Part shown: positions 33,356 to 41,387 of the stretch, in pieces
Numbering within the stretch: position 1 is the stretch's first letter
Layout of the letters: each line of letters opens with the position of its first letter
Source of the DNA: DAOTXR01 sp034435375
Lineage (GTDB): Bacteria; Chloroflexota; Anaerolineae; Aggregatilineales; UBA3940
Reading direction: 5' to 3'
Length of the DNA: 64,000 bases
Assembly: GCA_034435375.1 (NCBI GenBank)
Contig: DAOTXR010000086.1
Span: forward strand, 62,001-126,000
Translations under genes and position numbers: made by a program
Notes under the pieces: model-generated
What the model saw: the letters and a program-made list of their open reading frames with translations, nothing else
Told to the model about the DNA's origin: nothing
Databases searched by the model: none

Positions 33356-34921
33356 GTGAGGAGGCTATTCCCACTCTTGGGTGCCGCGATCAGAGTGTTG
33401 GCGTTGTGCAGCCTAGCCCTGAGTGTCTTGGCTGCCCACCATCTTGTTGCCGCTCAAGGCGCGATTCGCATCATCTTCCTGCATCACTCCGTCGGCTACG
33501 GCCTGATCGACGCCGGCGCTATGCGCGAGGCCCTCTCCGAGCTGGGCTATGAGTTCTACGATCACGGCTACAATGACGACGGCCTGCGTCTGGCCGATGG
33601 AACGTGGACCGGCACCAACTTTAATGTGCCGGAGGACAACACTTACCCTGATGGCATGGCCTACATCTTCTCGCAGCCGCTGCACGACCCGCCCGACAAC
33701 ACCTTCAGCTACCTGATGCAATACGACGTCATCATCTTCAAGTCGTGCTTCCCCACCAGCAACATCGGCGACGACGCTCAGCTTGAGGCCAACAAGGGCT
33801 ACTATCTCACCATGCGCGACCGCATGGATCAGTTCCCCAATAAGCTGTTCATCGTCGTCACGCAGCCGCCCCAGGTGCCGCTCAGCACCAATGCCGGCGA
33901 AGCATCCCGCGCCCGCGAACTGGCCGACTGGCTGGCCTCGGACGAATTCCTGGCAGGCCATCCCAACGTCGCCACCTTCGACCTGTTCGACCTATTAGCG
34001 GATGACGACAACCTCCTGCGCGAGGAGTACCGCGTCTCGGATGACGACGGGCATCCCAACGACATCGCCAACCAGGCTATTGGCCCGATCTTCGTGGACT
34101 TCATCGATCAGGCCATCCGTAGCTTCTACGCCGGTGCGCCGCTGCCCACCACCGCCGATCAGCAACCTGCCGTCGAGGCCACCCAGGCCCCAGAGGAGCA
34201 GGCCGAACCAGGCCAGCCCATGGCTGCCCAGGGCGCCATCGACGACTTTGAGGCCCCCACCGGCGAGTGGTGGCCCAGCGATGAGGGTAGCGGCTCAACC
34301 GTGGAGTGCAGCATCGACAGCGAGAGAGGGCATCAGGGCGCGTCGTCGCTGCGTATCGAGTATAGCCTCGTAGCCGAGGGCTGGGTGGACTGCGGCCAGA
34401 GCTACGATCCACTTCAGGATTGGAGCAGCGCGGGCGGCGTCTCGATTTGGGTGTATGCCGAAGGGACGGACCTCTGGCCAGAGATGGCCATCTTCACCGG
34501 CAGCCCCGACAACGCCACCCCTTACGTCGTCTCGTTCGAGGCCGCGCCCCAGAGCGACTGGGTGCAGTACACCTTCGCCTGGGCAGATTTTGTCAAGCCC
34601 GATTGGGCCGATCCGGAAGCCCCCGCCAACCTCGATCCCGCTCAGGTGGTGGGATACAGCTTCAGCGTGGGGGGCGGCGAGGCAGGCTACGAGGGCACAC
34701 TGTGGATCGATGACGTGACGCTGGTTGCTGGGGAACCCGCCGCGCAGCCCGTGGCCGAGGAGCCATCTCAAGAGGCGGCTGAGGAGCCTGCCGCTCCGGA
34801 AGAGGTCGAAGCGACCGAAGAAGAGGAAGCCCCTCCACGCGGTCTGTGCCCCGGCGCAGGTCTGATCCTGCCGCTGGGCGCACTGGGCCTCGCGCTGGCG
34901 GTTCGTCGCCGACCTGCGTGA
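33356..34921 (+). CDS. Secreted SGNH-hydrolase-like protein with carbohydrate-binding-like domain and C-terminal anchor
   Basis: This 521-residue surface protein has a signal peptide (1-34) and then an SGNH/GDSL-like domain. Block I is represented by IFLHHSVGYGL (Ser45) and block V by DDDGHPNDIAN with an Asp-x-His arrangement, so an esterase or deacylase activity is plausible. A Pro/Glu/Gln linker leads to a beta-rich, galactose-binding-like domain (about 287-460, IDDFEAPTGEWWPSDEG to LWIDDVTLV). An acidic linker and a tripartite end follow: GLCPG, a hydrophobic span, then RRR. The GTG start has a perfect AAGGAGGTG. Substrate unknown. Confidence 0.78.
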   Translation: MRRLFPLLGAAIRVLALCSLALSVLAAHHLVAAQGAIRIIFLHHSVGYGLIDAGAMREALSELGYEFYDHGYNDDGLRLADGTWTGTNFNVPEDNTYPDGMAYIFSQPLHDPPDNTFSYLMQYDVIIFKSCFPTSNIGDDAQLEANKGYYLTMRDRMDQFPNKLFIVVTQPPQVPLSTNAGEASRARELADWLASDEFLAGHPNVATFDLFDLLADDDNLLREEYRVSDDDGHPNDIANQAIGPIFVDFIDQAIRSFYAGAPLPTTADQQPAVEATQAPEEQAEPGQPMAAQGAIDDFEAPTGEWWPSDEGSGSTVECSIDSERGHQGASSLRIEYSLVAEGWVDCGQSYDPLQDWSSAGGVSIWVYAEGTDLWPEMAIFTGSPDNATPYVVSFEAAPQSDWVQYTFAWADFVKPDWADPEAPANLDPAQVVGYSFSVGGGEAGYEGTLWIDDVTLVAGEPAAQPVAEEPSQEAAEEPAAPEEVEATEEEEAPPRGLCPGAGLILPLGALGLALAVRRRPA

Positions 34922-34937
34922 TTGGCGCGTGTCTCAG

Positions 34938-34970
34938 GTAGGGGCGAGAGAGAGCGTCTCTTGCCCCTAC
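34938..34970. terminator. Bidirectional hairpin between convergent genes
   Basis: A 14-bp stem with one wobble (34,938-34,951 with 34,957-34,970) and a 5-nt loop overlaps the stop of the minus-strand gene. No T-run follows. Confidence 0.55.
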
Positions 34971-35203
34971 AACTCTTCTGGCCGCTTGACCACCCAGTCG
35001 GACAGAATGGCCAGCGCCACTCCGCCGATCCTGGCAGGAATGGCGATGGCATAAGCGTTGAGAAAGAAAAAGAACACCGTCAGCGCCACTAACACCCAGG
35101 CAGCAATGCGCAGCACCCGGCGGGTGAGGAGAATGCGCTGCACCTTGCGCCGGATCTCCTCGCGCCGAGCCTCGCTCTGCGGCTGCATCTGTTGATCGAC
35201 CAT
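34967..35203 (-). CDS. Small membrane protein, unknown function
   Basis: This 78-residue protein has a polar, Glu/Arg-rich cytoplasmic start (MVDQQMQPQSEARREEIRRK). One long or two closely spaced hydrophobic segments follow (VLRIAAWVLVALTVFFFFL and IGGVALAILSDWVV). AGGAGGG 5 nt before the ATG at 35,203 fixes the start. It lies directly downstream of another small membrane protein and of murC, all in the same direction, so it may be part of a murC transcript. No family recognised. Confidence 0.62.
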   Translation of the reverse strand: MVDQQMQPQSEARREEIRRKVQRILLTRRVLRIAAWVLVALTVFFFFLNAYAIAIPARIGGVALAILSDWVVKRPEEL

Positions 35204-35266
35204 TCGCCCTCCTGGCTGTCCGATCCAGCCCGCGCCCACCCTCGTGGCCTGTCCCGTTCTCGCCAC

Positions 35267-35602
35267 TTACACTCCGCCTCTGCGGCGCACTCGATCCAGC
35301 GCCAGCAGCACCATTGGCCCGGCGTACAGGCCCATCCCCAGCCCGGCAATCGCCAACAGGCTGCCTACGCAGATCGCCAGCGGGCCAAGCGCCGGGACCA
35401 CTCCCAACAGCGCCGCGCCCAGCACAACGATCAGGACGCCTCCCCCCAGGGCCGCCACGGCCCCCGCAGCCATCGCCCACAGCCAGGGGGGGACGGTATC
35501 CACATTGTCGGGCGCTTCGGGGCCGACGGGGCCGCGCGGCCCGCGTCCGGTCTCGGTCCAGCCTTCCTCACGCGATGAGCTGTCTGTGCGGTCTTTATCC
35601 AT
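35267..35602 (-). CDS. Small two- or three-span membrane protein, unknown function
   Basis: The 111-residue product begins with a charged tail (MDKDRTDSSSREEGWTETG). A Gly/Ala/Leu-rich membrane region follows (WAMAAGAVAALGGGVLIVVL, then GPLAICVGSLLAIAGLGMGL and a last span), ending DRVRRRGGV. AAGGG stands about 8 nt before the ATG; a GTG three codons upstream is an alternative start. It follows murC by 72 nt and precedes a second small membrane protein gene by 63 nt. Function unknown; the context suggests an envelope role. Confidence 0.6.
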   Translation of the reverse strand: MDKDRTDSSSREEGWTETGRGPRGPVGPEAPDNVDTVPPWLWAMAAGAVAALGGGVLIVVLGAALLGVVPALGPLAICVGSLLAIAGLGMGLYAGPMVLLALDRVRRRGGV

Positions 35603-35674
35603 CAAAAACACCCTTACCCTTTATGAGTCCGTGAAGACCTCAGCAATTCTCTTCACTGCTCCCGATCTCTCGTC

Positions 35675-37069
35675 TCACCCCCCCAGCGCTTTGAGCAGAT
35701 CGTCGCAGATGCGGCTGGCGTCGCCGGCGCTCATCACAATCACCACGTCGCCGGGCGTCAGGTTCAACACCAGCATGTCGACGATCTCCTCAAAGCTGCC
35801 CATGTGCTGCGCGTCACGGTGGTAGCGCATCCGCGCCAGCACGTCTTGGGGTCCGATTCCGAACGTATCCGTGTCACGTGACTTAAACACATCGGTGACG
35901 ATCACGTGGTCGGCCCCCACGAAACTGGCGGCGAACTCATCGAGCAGGGCCTTGGTGCGGCTGTAGGTGTGCGGCTGCCAGATGGCCCAGATCGACTGAT
36001 CCGGATAGCGCATCCGCGCCGCCGCCAGAGTTGCCCGGATAGCAGTGGGGTGGTGGGCATAATCGTCGATGACTGTCACGCCCTGAGCCTCGCCCTTCAC
36101 TTCGAAGCGCCGCCCTACCCCGGAGAATGTCTTTAACGACTCCACTGCCTTGTCCACCGGCAGCTTCAAGTGGTCGATCACGGCCAGCGCGGCCAGCGCG
36201 TTCTGTACGTTGTGCGTGCCCGGCAACCTGAGCGACACCTCGGCCACCAGCTCTCCCTGCTTCAGCGCGGCGAAATCCACGCCGCCCCGGCTGTTGGCCC
36301 GCAAGTCGCTGGCCGTCCAGTCAGCAGCCAGCAGCCCATAGGTGACAGTCGGGCGCTCGCGCATCACACGCCAATGCTCGGCTATCTGGCGCACCTCGGC
36401 ATCGTCGGCCCCGGCCACCAACAGCCCATCTTCTGGCAACAGTTCGATAAACTCCTCGAACAGCGCTCGCACCTCGGCCACCGATTTGAACATGTCAGGA
36501 TGGTCCAGCTCGATAGTCGTCACCACAGCGACCTTCGGGCACAGGCCCATGAACATGCGGTCGTACTCATCAGCCTCAATTACGAAGTGCGGCCCTTCCC
36601 CGGCGCGGGCGTTGACGCCGAGGTCGGTCACGACGCCTCCGACGATGAAGGTGGGGTCGGCCTGACATCCCACCAGCGCCGAGGCGAGCATGGCAGTGGT
36701 GGTGGTCTTGCCGTGCGTCCCCGCGACTGCAACCCCGATGCGGTCGCTCATCAGCGCACACAGAATGTCGGCCCGCTTGTAAACCGGAATGTCACGCTCG
36801 GCGGCGACCCACACCTCGCGGTTGTCGGGCGGAATGGCCGAAGAAATGACGAGCACGTCGGGCCCGAAACGGTCCAGGTGGGCGGGGTCGTGGCCGATCT
36901 CAATCGGGATGCCGAGTTCGCGCAGCGGCGGGATCAGCGCCGACTCGGCTATGTCACAGCCGGAGATGCTGTAGCCGAGCTGGTGCATGACGCGGGCAAT
37001 CGGGTTGATGCCATACCCACCGATGCCCAAGCAGTGCACTTTGGCGCCGGGTTTGAGCAGTTGGGACAT
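35675..37069 (-). CDS. murC: UDP-N-acetylmuramate--L-alanine ligase
   Basis: It adds L-Ala to UDP-MurNAc using ATP, the first peptide step of murein precursor synthesis. The 464-residue product has the N-terminal UDP-binding motif LGIGGYGINPIAR, the ATP loop AVAGTHGKTTTTAM, the Mg-binding EADEYDRMF and VVTTIELDHPDMF, and the C-terminal DDYAHHPTAIRATL. Length and motifs are typical. The ATG has GAGGAG 6 nt upstream. It is followed in the same direction by two small membrane protein genes and is divergent from a response-regulator gene; murB and murD are each several kb away. Confidence 0.96.
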   Translation of the reverse strand: MSQLLKPGAKVHCLGIGGYGINPIARVMHQLGYSISGCDIAESALIPPLRELGIPIEIGHDPAHLDRFGPDVLVISSAIPPDNREVWVAAERDIPVYKRADILCALMSDRIGVAVAGTHGKTTTTAMLASALVGCQADPTFIVGGVVTDLGVNARAGEGPHFVIEADEYDRMFMGLCPKVAVVTTIELDHPDMFKSVAEVRALFEEFIELLPEDGLLVAGADDAEVRQIAEHWRVMRERPTVTYGLLAADWTASDLRANSRGGVDFAALKQGELVAEVSLRLPGTHNVQNALAALAVIDHLKLPVDKAVESLKTFSGVGRRFEVKGEAQGVTVIDDYAHHPTAIRATLAAARMRYPDQSIWAIWQPHTYSRTKALLDEFAASFVGADHVIVTDVFKSRDTDTFGIGPQDVLARMRYHRDAQHMGSFEEIVDMLVLNLTPGDVVIVMSAGDASRICDDLLKALGG

Positions 37070-37302
37070 GAACTCTCCTCTCAGACAGCGCGTGATGGCT
37101 GCCTTCTATTGTATGTGCTGCATCGCCCGGTGCCAATTTGCACATTGCGCCAGGCTCCTGTCCTCCCTTACGATGGGCCGAGTGCATGTCAACTGGGGGG
37201 ATCAGGCGGCTGGTCCTCTCCTGGCTGACGCCTGAGGGGAGGCGCAGGACCCGGTCAGAGGGAGGGGGGCTGGCCTCACCCCTTGTTGAGCCGCCCTCGG
37301 CG

Positions 37303-37330
37303 GCTCGGTCTCTCTCAACTGAAACGCACC
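37303..37330 (+). repeat. 28-nt intergenic element, copy B
   Basis: It differs from 26,026-26,053 at three positions. The extended -10 at 37,371 begins 41 nt after its end, the same distance (within 1 nt) as in copy A, which argues for a shared promoter-linked role. Confidence 0.55.
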
Positions 37331-37367
37331 TGGATGGACTAGCATCCCCTTAGGCTCTGGCGAAATC

Positions 37368-37376
37368 TGGTATACT
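37368..37376 (+). promoter_or_regulatory. Putative extended -10 promoter of the response regulator
   Basis: TGG-TATACT, five of six matches to TATAAT with the TGN extension and no clear -35. The start of transcription would be near 37,383. Confidence 0.5.
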
Positions 37377-37408
37377 ATGGGCATGTGGAACAGGATAGGG
37401 ACTGAGGT

Positions 37409-37431
37409 TTGACTGAAAACATTTCGGTCAA
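37409..37431. promoter_or_regulatory. Imperfect palindrome in the response-regulator leader
   Basis: TTGACTGAAA (37,409-37,418) and TTTCGGTCAA (37,422-37,431) pair at 9 of 10 positions around ACA. It is downstream of the putative start, so it could be an operator. Confidence 0.45.
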
Positions 37432-37485
37432 GCACTTAATTGTGGCTGTCGATCAGGGACAACCCCTCAACGCGAGGAAGCGATC

Positions 37486-38100
37486 ATGCCTGCAAGCCGG
37501 TGGTTGATTGTCGAGGATGATGAAGCTATTCGCATGGTGGTCAGTGCGATCTGTGAGTTTTGTGATGCGGAGCCTATTGAATTAGACAGTGGCTTTGCCG
37601 CCATGAACTGGATCACCCGGCTGCGTAGCGGTGAATACACCGGCCCGGTTCCCTCGGTAGCCCTGCTCGACATCCGTATGCCCGGCCCCCAGGGCCATGA
37701 GGTCGGCGCTCAGCTTCGCCAGATCCCTGCTCTCAAGGACATGGCCATCATCATGATGACGGCCTACCGCATGAAGCCTGAGGAAGAGCAGGAAGTCATG
37801 CAAATGGCCCAGGCCGACATGCTGATCATGAAGCCGCTGCCCGACCTCACCGATTTCGAACGCATGGTCAACCAGGCCATTGCGGCCCGCCAGGCGCGGT
37901 TGGCTGCCGCCCAGGCCCCCGCCGTGGCTGAGGCCCCACAAACAGAGAAAAAGCAAGAAGAAGAGAAAAAGGAGGAGAAAAAGGAAGAAGGCCCCAAAGA
38001 AGGAGAAGGCCGGAAGGAAGAAGAGAAGAAAGAGCCAGAAAAAGAGGAGGACAAGAAGCCCGGATCGCAGGCAACGCCGCCCCCTAAGACGGTCAGTTGA
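37486..38100 (+). CDS. Single-domain response regulator with Lys/Glu-rich tail
   Basis: The 204-residue protein has a complete receiver domain (about 1-130): acidic pocket VEDDEA, acceptor Asp in ALLDIRMPGPQGHE, Thr in MMTAYRMK, and Lys in IMKPLPDL. No DNA-binding domain follows. Instead there is an Ala-rich helix and then about 50 residues almost entirely Lys, Glu, Gly and Pro. GAGGAAG before the ATG supports the start. It lies between murC and murD on the opposite strand. Likely a signalling adaptor acting through protein contacts; no cognate kinase is adjacent. Confidence 0.85.
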   Translation: MPASRWLIVEDDEAIRMVVSAICEFCDAEPIELDSGFAAMNWITRLRSGEYTGPVPSVALLDIRMPGPQGHEVGAQLRQIPALKDMAIIMMTAYRMKPEEEQEVMQMAQADMLIMKPLPDLTDFERMVNQAIAARQARLAAAQAPAVAEAPQTEKKQEEEKKEEKKEEGPKEGEGRKEEEKKEPEKEEDKKPGSQATPPPKTVS

Positions 38101-38207
38101 CCCGTGGCAAGCCGATACCCCTTCTGACGATCAGGCCCCGGCCCACTCACGATGCGCCAGGCGATTTGATCGGCGCTCCCTGCACCACAGACGTTGCCAG
38201 CGCGGGG

Positions 38208-39587
38208 TCACAGGCGGCTCACGATCTGCCGGAAGGCCTCCCCACGCGCCTCGAAGTCCTCGAAGGCGTCAAAGCTAGTGCCCCCCGGTGAAAGCAGCAC
38301 CACATCGCCATCGTCGGCCATGCGAGCGGCCAATAGCACGGCATCGCGCAGGGTGCTGGCCTGTTCGAGCAGGATCGGCGCGCCCTGCACCGTGCGCTCG
38401 ACGGCAGCCTGCTCCAGGATCATGCGGCCCGCTTCGCCAAAAGCGATGATCGCCCGGCAGCGGCTGACGGCCAGTCGGATCAGATCGCCCCAGGGCAGTT
38501 TCTTGTCGCGCCCTCCCAGCAGCAGCAGCACCGTTTCGTTCTTGAAAGCCTCCAACGCAGCGATGACCCGCTCCGGGGCCGTGGCAATCGAGTCGTTGAC
38601 GAAGGTGACACCCTGCCAGGTACGCACGACCTCCAGGCGGTGGGCCACCGGCTTGAAGGTCAGGATGGCCTGACGCATGGCGTCGATGGGCACACCCGCT
38701 GCCCCGGCAATGGCGCATGCCGCCAGCACGTTCAGGACGTTGTGAAAGCCGCGCAGCGGAATCTCGTCTACCCGACATACGGTGTCCATCGGCGTGGTGA
38801 AGTTGGGGCGGCACACCAGCCTGTCGCCCACCAGCCATGCTCCCACATCGACCGGATACTTGCCGCTGAAACAGGACACTTCCTCACGAGCGCGCTCGCG
38901 CAACGCATAGGCGTGGGGATCGTCGCGGCCCAACACAGCCACATCCCCCACAAGCTGGCTGTCCAGAATGTGAGCCTTGGCCTCGATATACGCCTCCATC
39001 GTCTTGTGGCGGTCGAGGTGATTGGGGGTGATGTTGAGGATGGCTGCAATGTGCGGGCTGACGGTCATGATCTCCAGTTGGAAAGAAGACAACTCCATCA
39101 CGGCAATGTCGGCAGGATGGATGTGCCGCAGGTCCTCGATCAGCGGGTTGCCAATGTTGCCCCCCACCCAGGGCAGCAGGTCGGCTGCTTCGCACATCTT
39201 GCCGACAAGCGACGTGGTGGTCGTTTTGCCCGCCGAGCCAGTGATGCCGATCACGTGGCAGGGGCAGCGTTCCAAGAAAAGCTGGGCATCATTGCTGAGG
39301 CGAATGCCGCGCCGCATGGCTTCCTGCACAATGGGCGCATCGAGTGGAACGCCGCCTGACAGACACAGCAGGTCAGCGCGGGTGAGAAGCGTAGGCGGAT
39401 GCTCGCCCAGGACAAGGTTGACGGGTAGCCCCTCGATCTCCCTTAAGGCATCAGTCAGCTTGTCGGCAGAACGCAGGTCACTGATGGTGACGTGGGCGCC
39501 CACGCCGCACAACCAGCGGGCCAGGGCAGTGCCCTGCCGTGCCAGGCCGAGGATCACAACGTTTTTGCCAGAGAGGGGGTCAGACAT
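38208..39587 (-). CDS. murD: UDP-N-acetylmuramoyl-L-alanine--D-glutamate ligase
   Basis: It adds D-Glu to UDP-MurNAc-L-Ala. The 459-residue product has the UDP-binding start VVILGLARQGTALARWL, the ATP loop GITGSAGKTTTTSLVG, GGNIGNPL, ELSSFQLE, the LNITPNHLDRHKTMEAY Mg/ATP region and the C-terminal VNDSIATAPERVIAAL and LSPGGTSFDAFEDFEARG, all MurD hallmarks. AGGAG precedes its ATG. It is a single gene here, between the convergent response regulator and a divergent small protein gene, detached from mraY, ftsW and murG. Confidence 0.96.
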   Translation of the reverse strand: MSDPLSGKNVVILGLARQGTALARWLCGVGAHVTISDLRSADKLTDALREIEGLPVNLVLGEHPPTLLTRADLLCLSGGVPLDAPIVQEAMRRGIRLSNDAQLFLERCPCHVIGITGSAGKTTTTSLVGKMCEAADLLPWVGGNIGNPLIEDLRHIHPADIAVMELSSFQLEIMTVSPHIAAILNITPNHLDRHKTMEAYIEAKAHILDSQLVGDVAVLGRDDPHAYALRERAREEVSCFSGKYPVDVGAWLVGDRLVCRPNFTTPMDTVCRVDEIPLRGFHNVLNVLAACAIAGAAGVPIDAMRQAILTFKPVAHRLEVVRTWQGVTFVNDSIATAPERVIAALEAFKNETVLLLLGGRDKKLPWGDLIRLAVSRCRAIIAFGEAGRMILEQAAVERTVQGAPILLEQASTLRDAVLLAARMADDGDVVLLSPGGTSFDAFEDFEARGEAFRQIVSRL

Positions 39588-40045
39588 GCGATCTCCTGTG
39601 TCACCACAACGTGAGCAGTCGGGCCTTTCACCAAGAAAGAACGATCAAGAGGCTCCGCCCGCCAAACGCTTCAGACGCGCCGCAGACCTTATTGTAACCC
39701 GTCAATCCAGGCGTGAAAATGGCCAGCGCCTCGTCTGCCGCTGGAAGTATCGAACCTCCATACGCAAGGACTTTTGAGGCGCGTTGCGGCAGAGAGGCCA
39801 CTGGGTATATGATTACGGTGTTGGTCGACTCGGCGTTTCATCAAAAGAGTTCCAAAAAAAAACCTTTCGATGAAATCCCTAGTTTGACCTCCCTGTGCCG
39901 ATCAGACATTTAGAGAGTTCTTCCGATCTTCATGACAGCCAGACCTGCCAATGCCCGCAGATCAACTATACTCGATTGCCCTCAATCCCAAACTCCGCTA
40001 GGTGTGCATTTGGGCTTATGGCCAACCAGAAAGGGAGAAAGACGA
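39588..40045. other. Gene-free 458-bp region upstream of murD and a small protein gene
   Basis: It contains an imperfect inverted repeat (TTTCATC at 39,836-39,842 with GATGAAA at 39,869-39,875, extended by AAAG/CTTT) around an A9 tract. A plus-strand TATACT at 39,967-39,972 may be the -10 of the following gene. No coding frame is supported. Confidence 0.5.
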
Positions 40046-40423
40046 ATGCCTATCACAGTGGAATGGGACGACGAGCAGAAGACGGTCGTTCGCTGGACCA
40101 TCAGCGGCGAGCTTAGCTGGGAAGATTACCGTCAGGCGAGTCAGGTCAGCCGGGAAATGGCTGCCAACGTCAAAGGGGACACTTACACCATCTTTGATGC
40201 GACGCTGATCGGACGGGTGCCCGGCAATGTGCTTGCGCGCCTTCCCTCTTTAGAAATAGATACGCCCCCCAACCAGAGGCTGTCCGTCGTGGTCAGCCCA
40301 AAAGGGTTCATCAAGACCGCGGCGCAAATTTTCTCCAGCGTATACGGAGGGTTGACGAACGCAACCACCCTGGAGGAAGCGCGGGAGATCATCGCCCGGG
40401 ACCGGCAGAGCCGCCAGCAGTGA
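40046..40423 (+). CDS. Small STAS/SpoIIAA-like alpha/beta protein, unknown function (paralogue 1)
   Basis: This 125-residue soluble protein starts MPITVEWDDEQKTVVRWTIS. The pattern of a short beta-hairpin, a WEDY helix, a central IFDATLIG strand, a VVVSPKG strand and a closing TLEEAREIIARD helix resembles STAS/SpoIIAA-like folds, an inference from pattern only. GGGAG precedes the ATG at 40,046. A longer frame from 39,932 is open but lacks a site. It is clearly related to the convergent gene at 40,460-40,873 (same start, WT/WEE helix, Asp strand, TLEEA end). Possible role: partner-switch or sensory adaptor. Confidence 0.65.
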   Translation: MPITVEWDDEQKTVVRWTISGELSWEDYRQASQVSREMAANVKGDTYTIFDATLIGRVPGNVLARLPSLEIDTPPNQRLSVVVSPKGFIKTAAQIFSSVYGGLTNATTLEEAREIIARDRQSRQQ

Positions 40424-40459
40424 GGTAGCCCGGCGGCGGCATGGGTGCGATCAGGCTGT

Positions 40460-40873
40460 TCAACTTCCCTGAGGCCTGGCGGACCCCGCCAACCGCTTCT
40501 TCGCGATTAGATCATAGGCTTCTTCAAGCGTCTCGGCTAAGAAGATCGCCGCGCCGTGATTGCTAAATGTCCGCTGGTAGATGTCGACGAAGGTCCGCAG
40601 CAAACGATTGGCTCCCACGATCACGTACATGCCGCCGTTAGGGTGATTGTGGCTGGCCGATGTTTCCAGGATGCGGCGCATGTTTACCAATGCGCCCATG
40701 GGCAACACGGTATGGCGCGCGTCGGCAATGATGTCCACCGGGTGGTCGACGGTGTCCATCATCGCTTTCTCAGTGTCCGAAACGGCAATAAACTCTTCCC
40801 ATGTCCATGCCGGCTCAAACATCTCAAGAATGATAGTGTGCCCGTCGTTGGCCCATACCACCTTGATGCCCAT
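40460..40873 (-). CDS. Small STAS/SpoIIAA-like alpha/beta protein, unknown function (paralogue 2)
   Basis: The 137-residue product starts MGIKVVWANDGHTIILEMF. It shares with its convergent neighbour the W-rich helix (WTWEEFIAVSDTEKAMMD), a central DIIADARHT strand, MYVIVGANRL and the closing TLEEAYDLIAKK. AGGAGG 6 nt before the ATG at 40,873 fixes the start. The two stop codons are 36 nt apart. Identity between the pair is low, so the duplication is old. Function unknown; no enzyme motif is seen. Confidence 0.65.
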   Translation of the reverse strand: MGIKVVWANDGHTIILEMFEPAWTWEEFIAVSDTEKAMMDTVDHPVDIIADARHTVLPMGALVNMRRILETSASHNHPNGGMYVIVGANRLLRTFVDIYQRTFSNHGAAIFLAETLEEAYDLIAKKRLAGSARPQGS

Positions 40874-41387
40874 CGGCGGCCTCCTGGCAATTTTCTTCGC
40901 GGCTACCCATAGCCCGCCAGCGAGAATCGGAAAGCTCATCGGGCGGGCAGTTGGCCTGCAACGAATTTACAATTACTGAGGAATGGACGGCAAGCCGCGC
41001 GGCTCGGCAGGGGGTGAGGCTTCAGCGCCGCGCTCGCCATCTCGCCGGAAGTCCTGCTCCCAACGAGACGCACGCTCGTGCAGTCGAGCCGGTTGACAGG
41101 CCGTCCCTCCTACGGTGAAATAAGCGGGAGATCGGCCAGTCAAGACGCTCGTCTTATCCAAAGGATGGCCCCCATGACAACCATCGCCATGTGGCCAATG
41201 TTCCTGGCCAGGCTGCCCTACGCGCGCGAAGTATTTCTGACACTGGCGCAACAGTCGAGAACAGGGCACAATGGGCCGACAGAGCGTCAGGCGAGACCAC
41301 GCCGCGTAGATGGCCTGCGGCAAGTCTGCTGTGTGTCTGCCATGAAGAGGACCGCGCCATGCTTTCTATTGCTGTAAGGAGCCAGCC
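40874..41387. other. Gene-free 514-bp region
   Basis: Open frames exist on both strands but none has a plausible ribosome-binding site or family signature. No convincing promoter, repeat or terminator was found. AAGGAG at its right edge is the ribosome-binding site of the deacetylase gene. Confidence 0.5.

Larger units (their letters stand above)
37070..37485. promoter_or_regulatory. Divergent intergenic region between murC and the response regulator
   Basis: This 416-bp region holds copy B of the 28-nt element, an extended -10 and an imperfect palindrome, each listed separately. Near 37,287-37,306 a GAGCCGCC/GGCGGCTC inverted repeat overlaps the start of copy B. No gene is seen. Confidence 0.5.

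Noticed and set aside
39919..39929. 11-nt match to the end of a common sequencing adapter (TCTTCCGATCT)
   Set aside because: Only 11 nt match and the preceding bases do not continue the adapter. It is most likely chance, though it lies in a gene-free region and raw-read inspection would settle it.
40973..41377. Overlapping small frames on both strands in the gap before the deacetylase
   Set aside because: No start site, no recognisable protein pattern and no codon bias favouring either strand.
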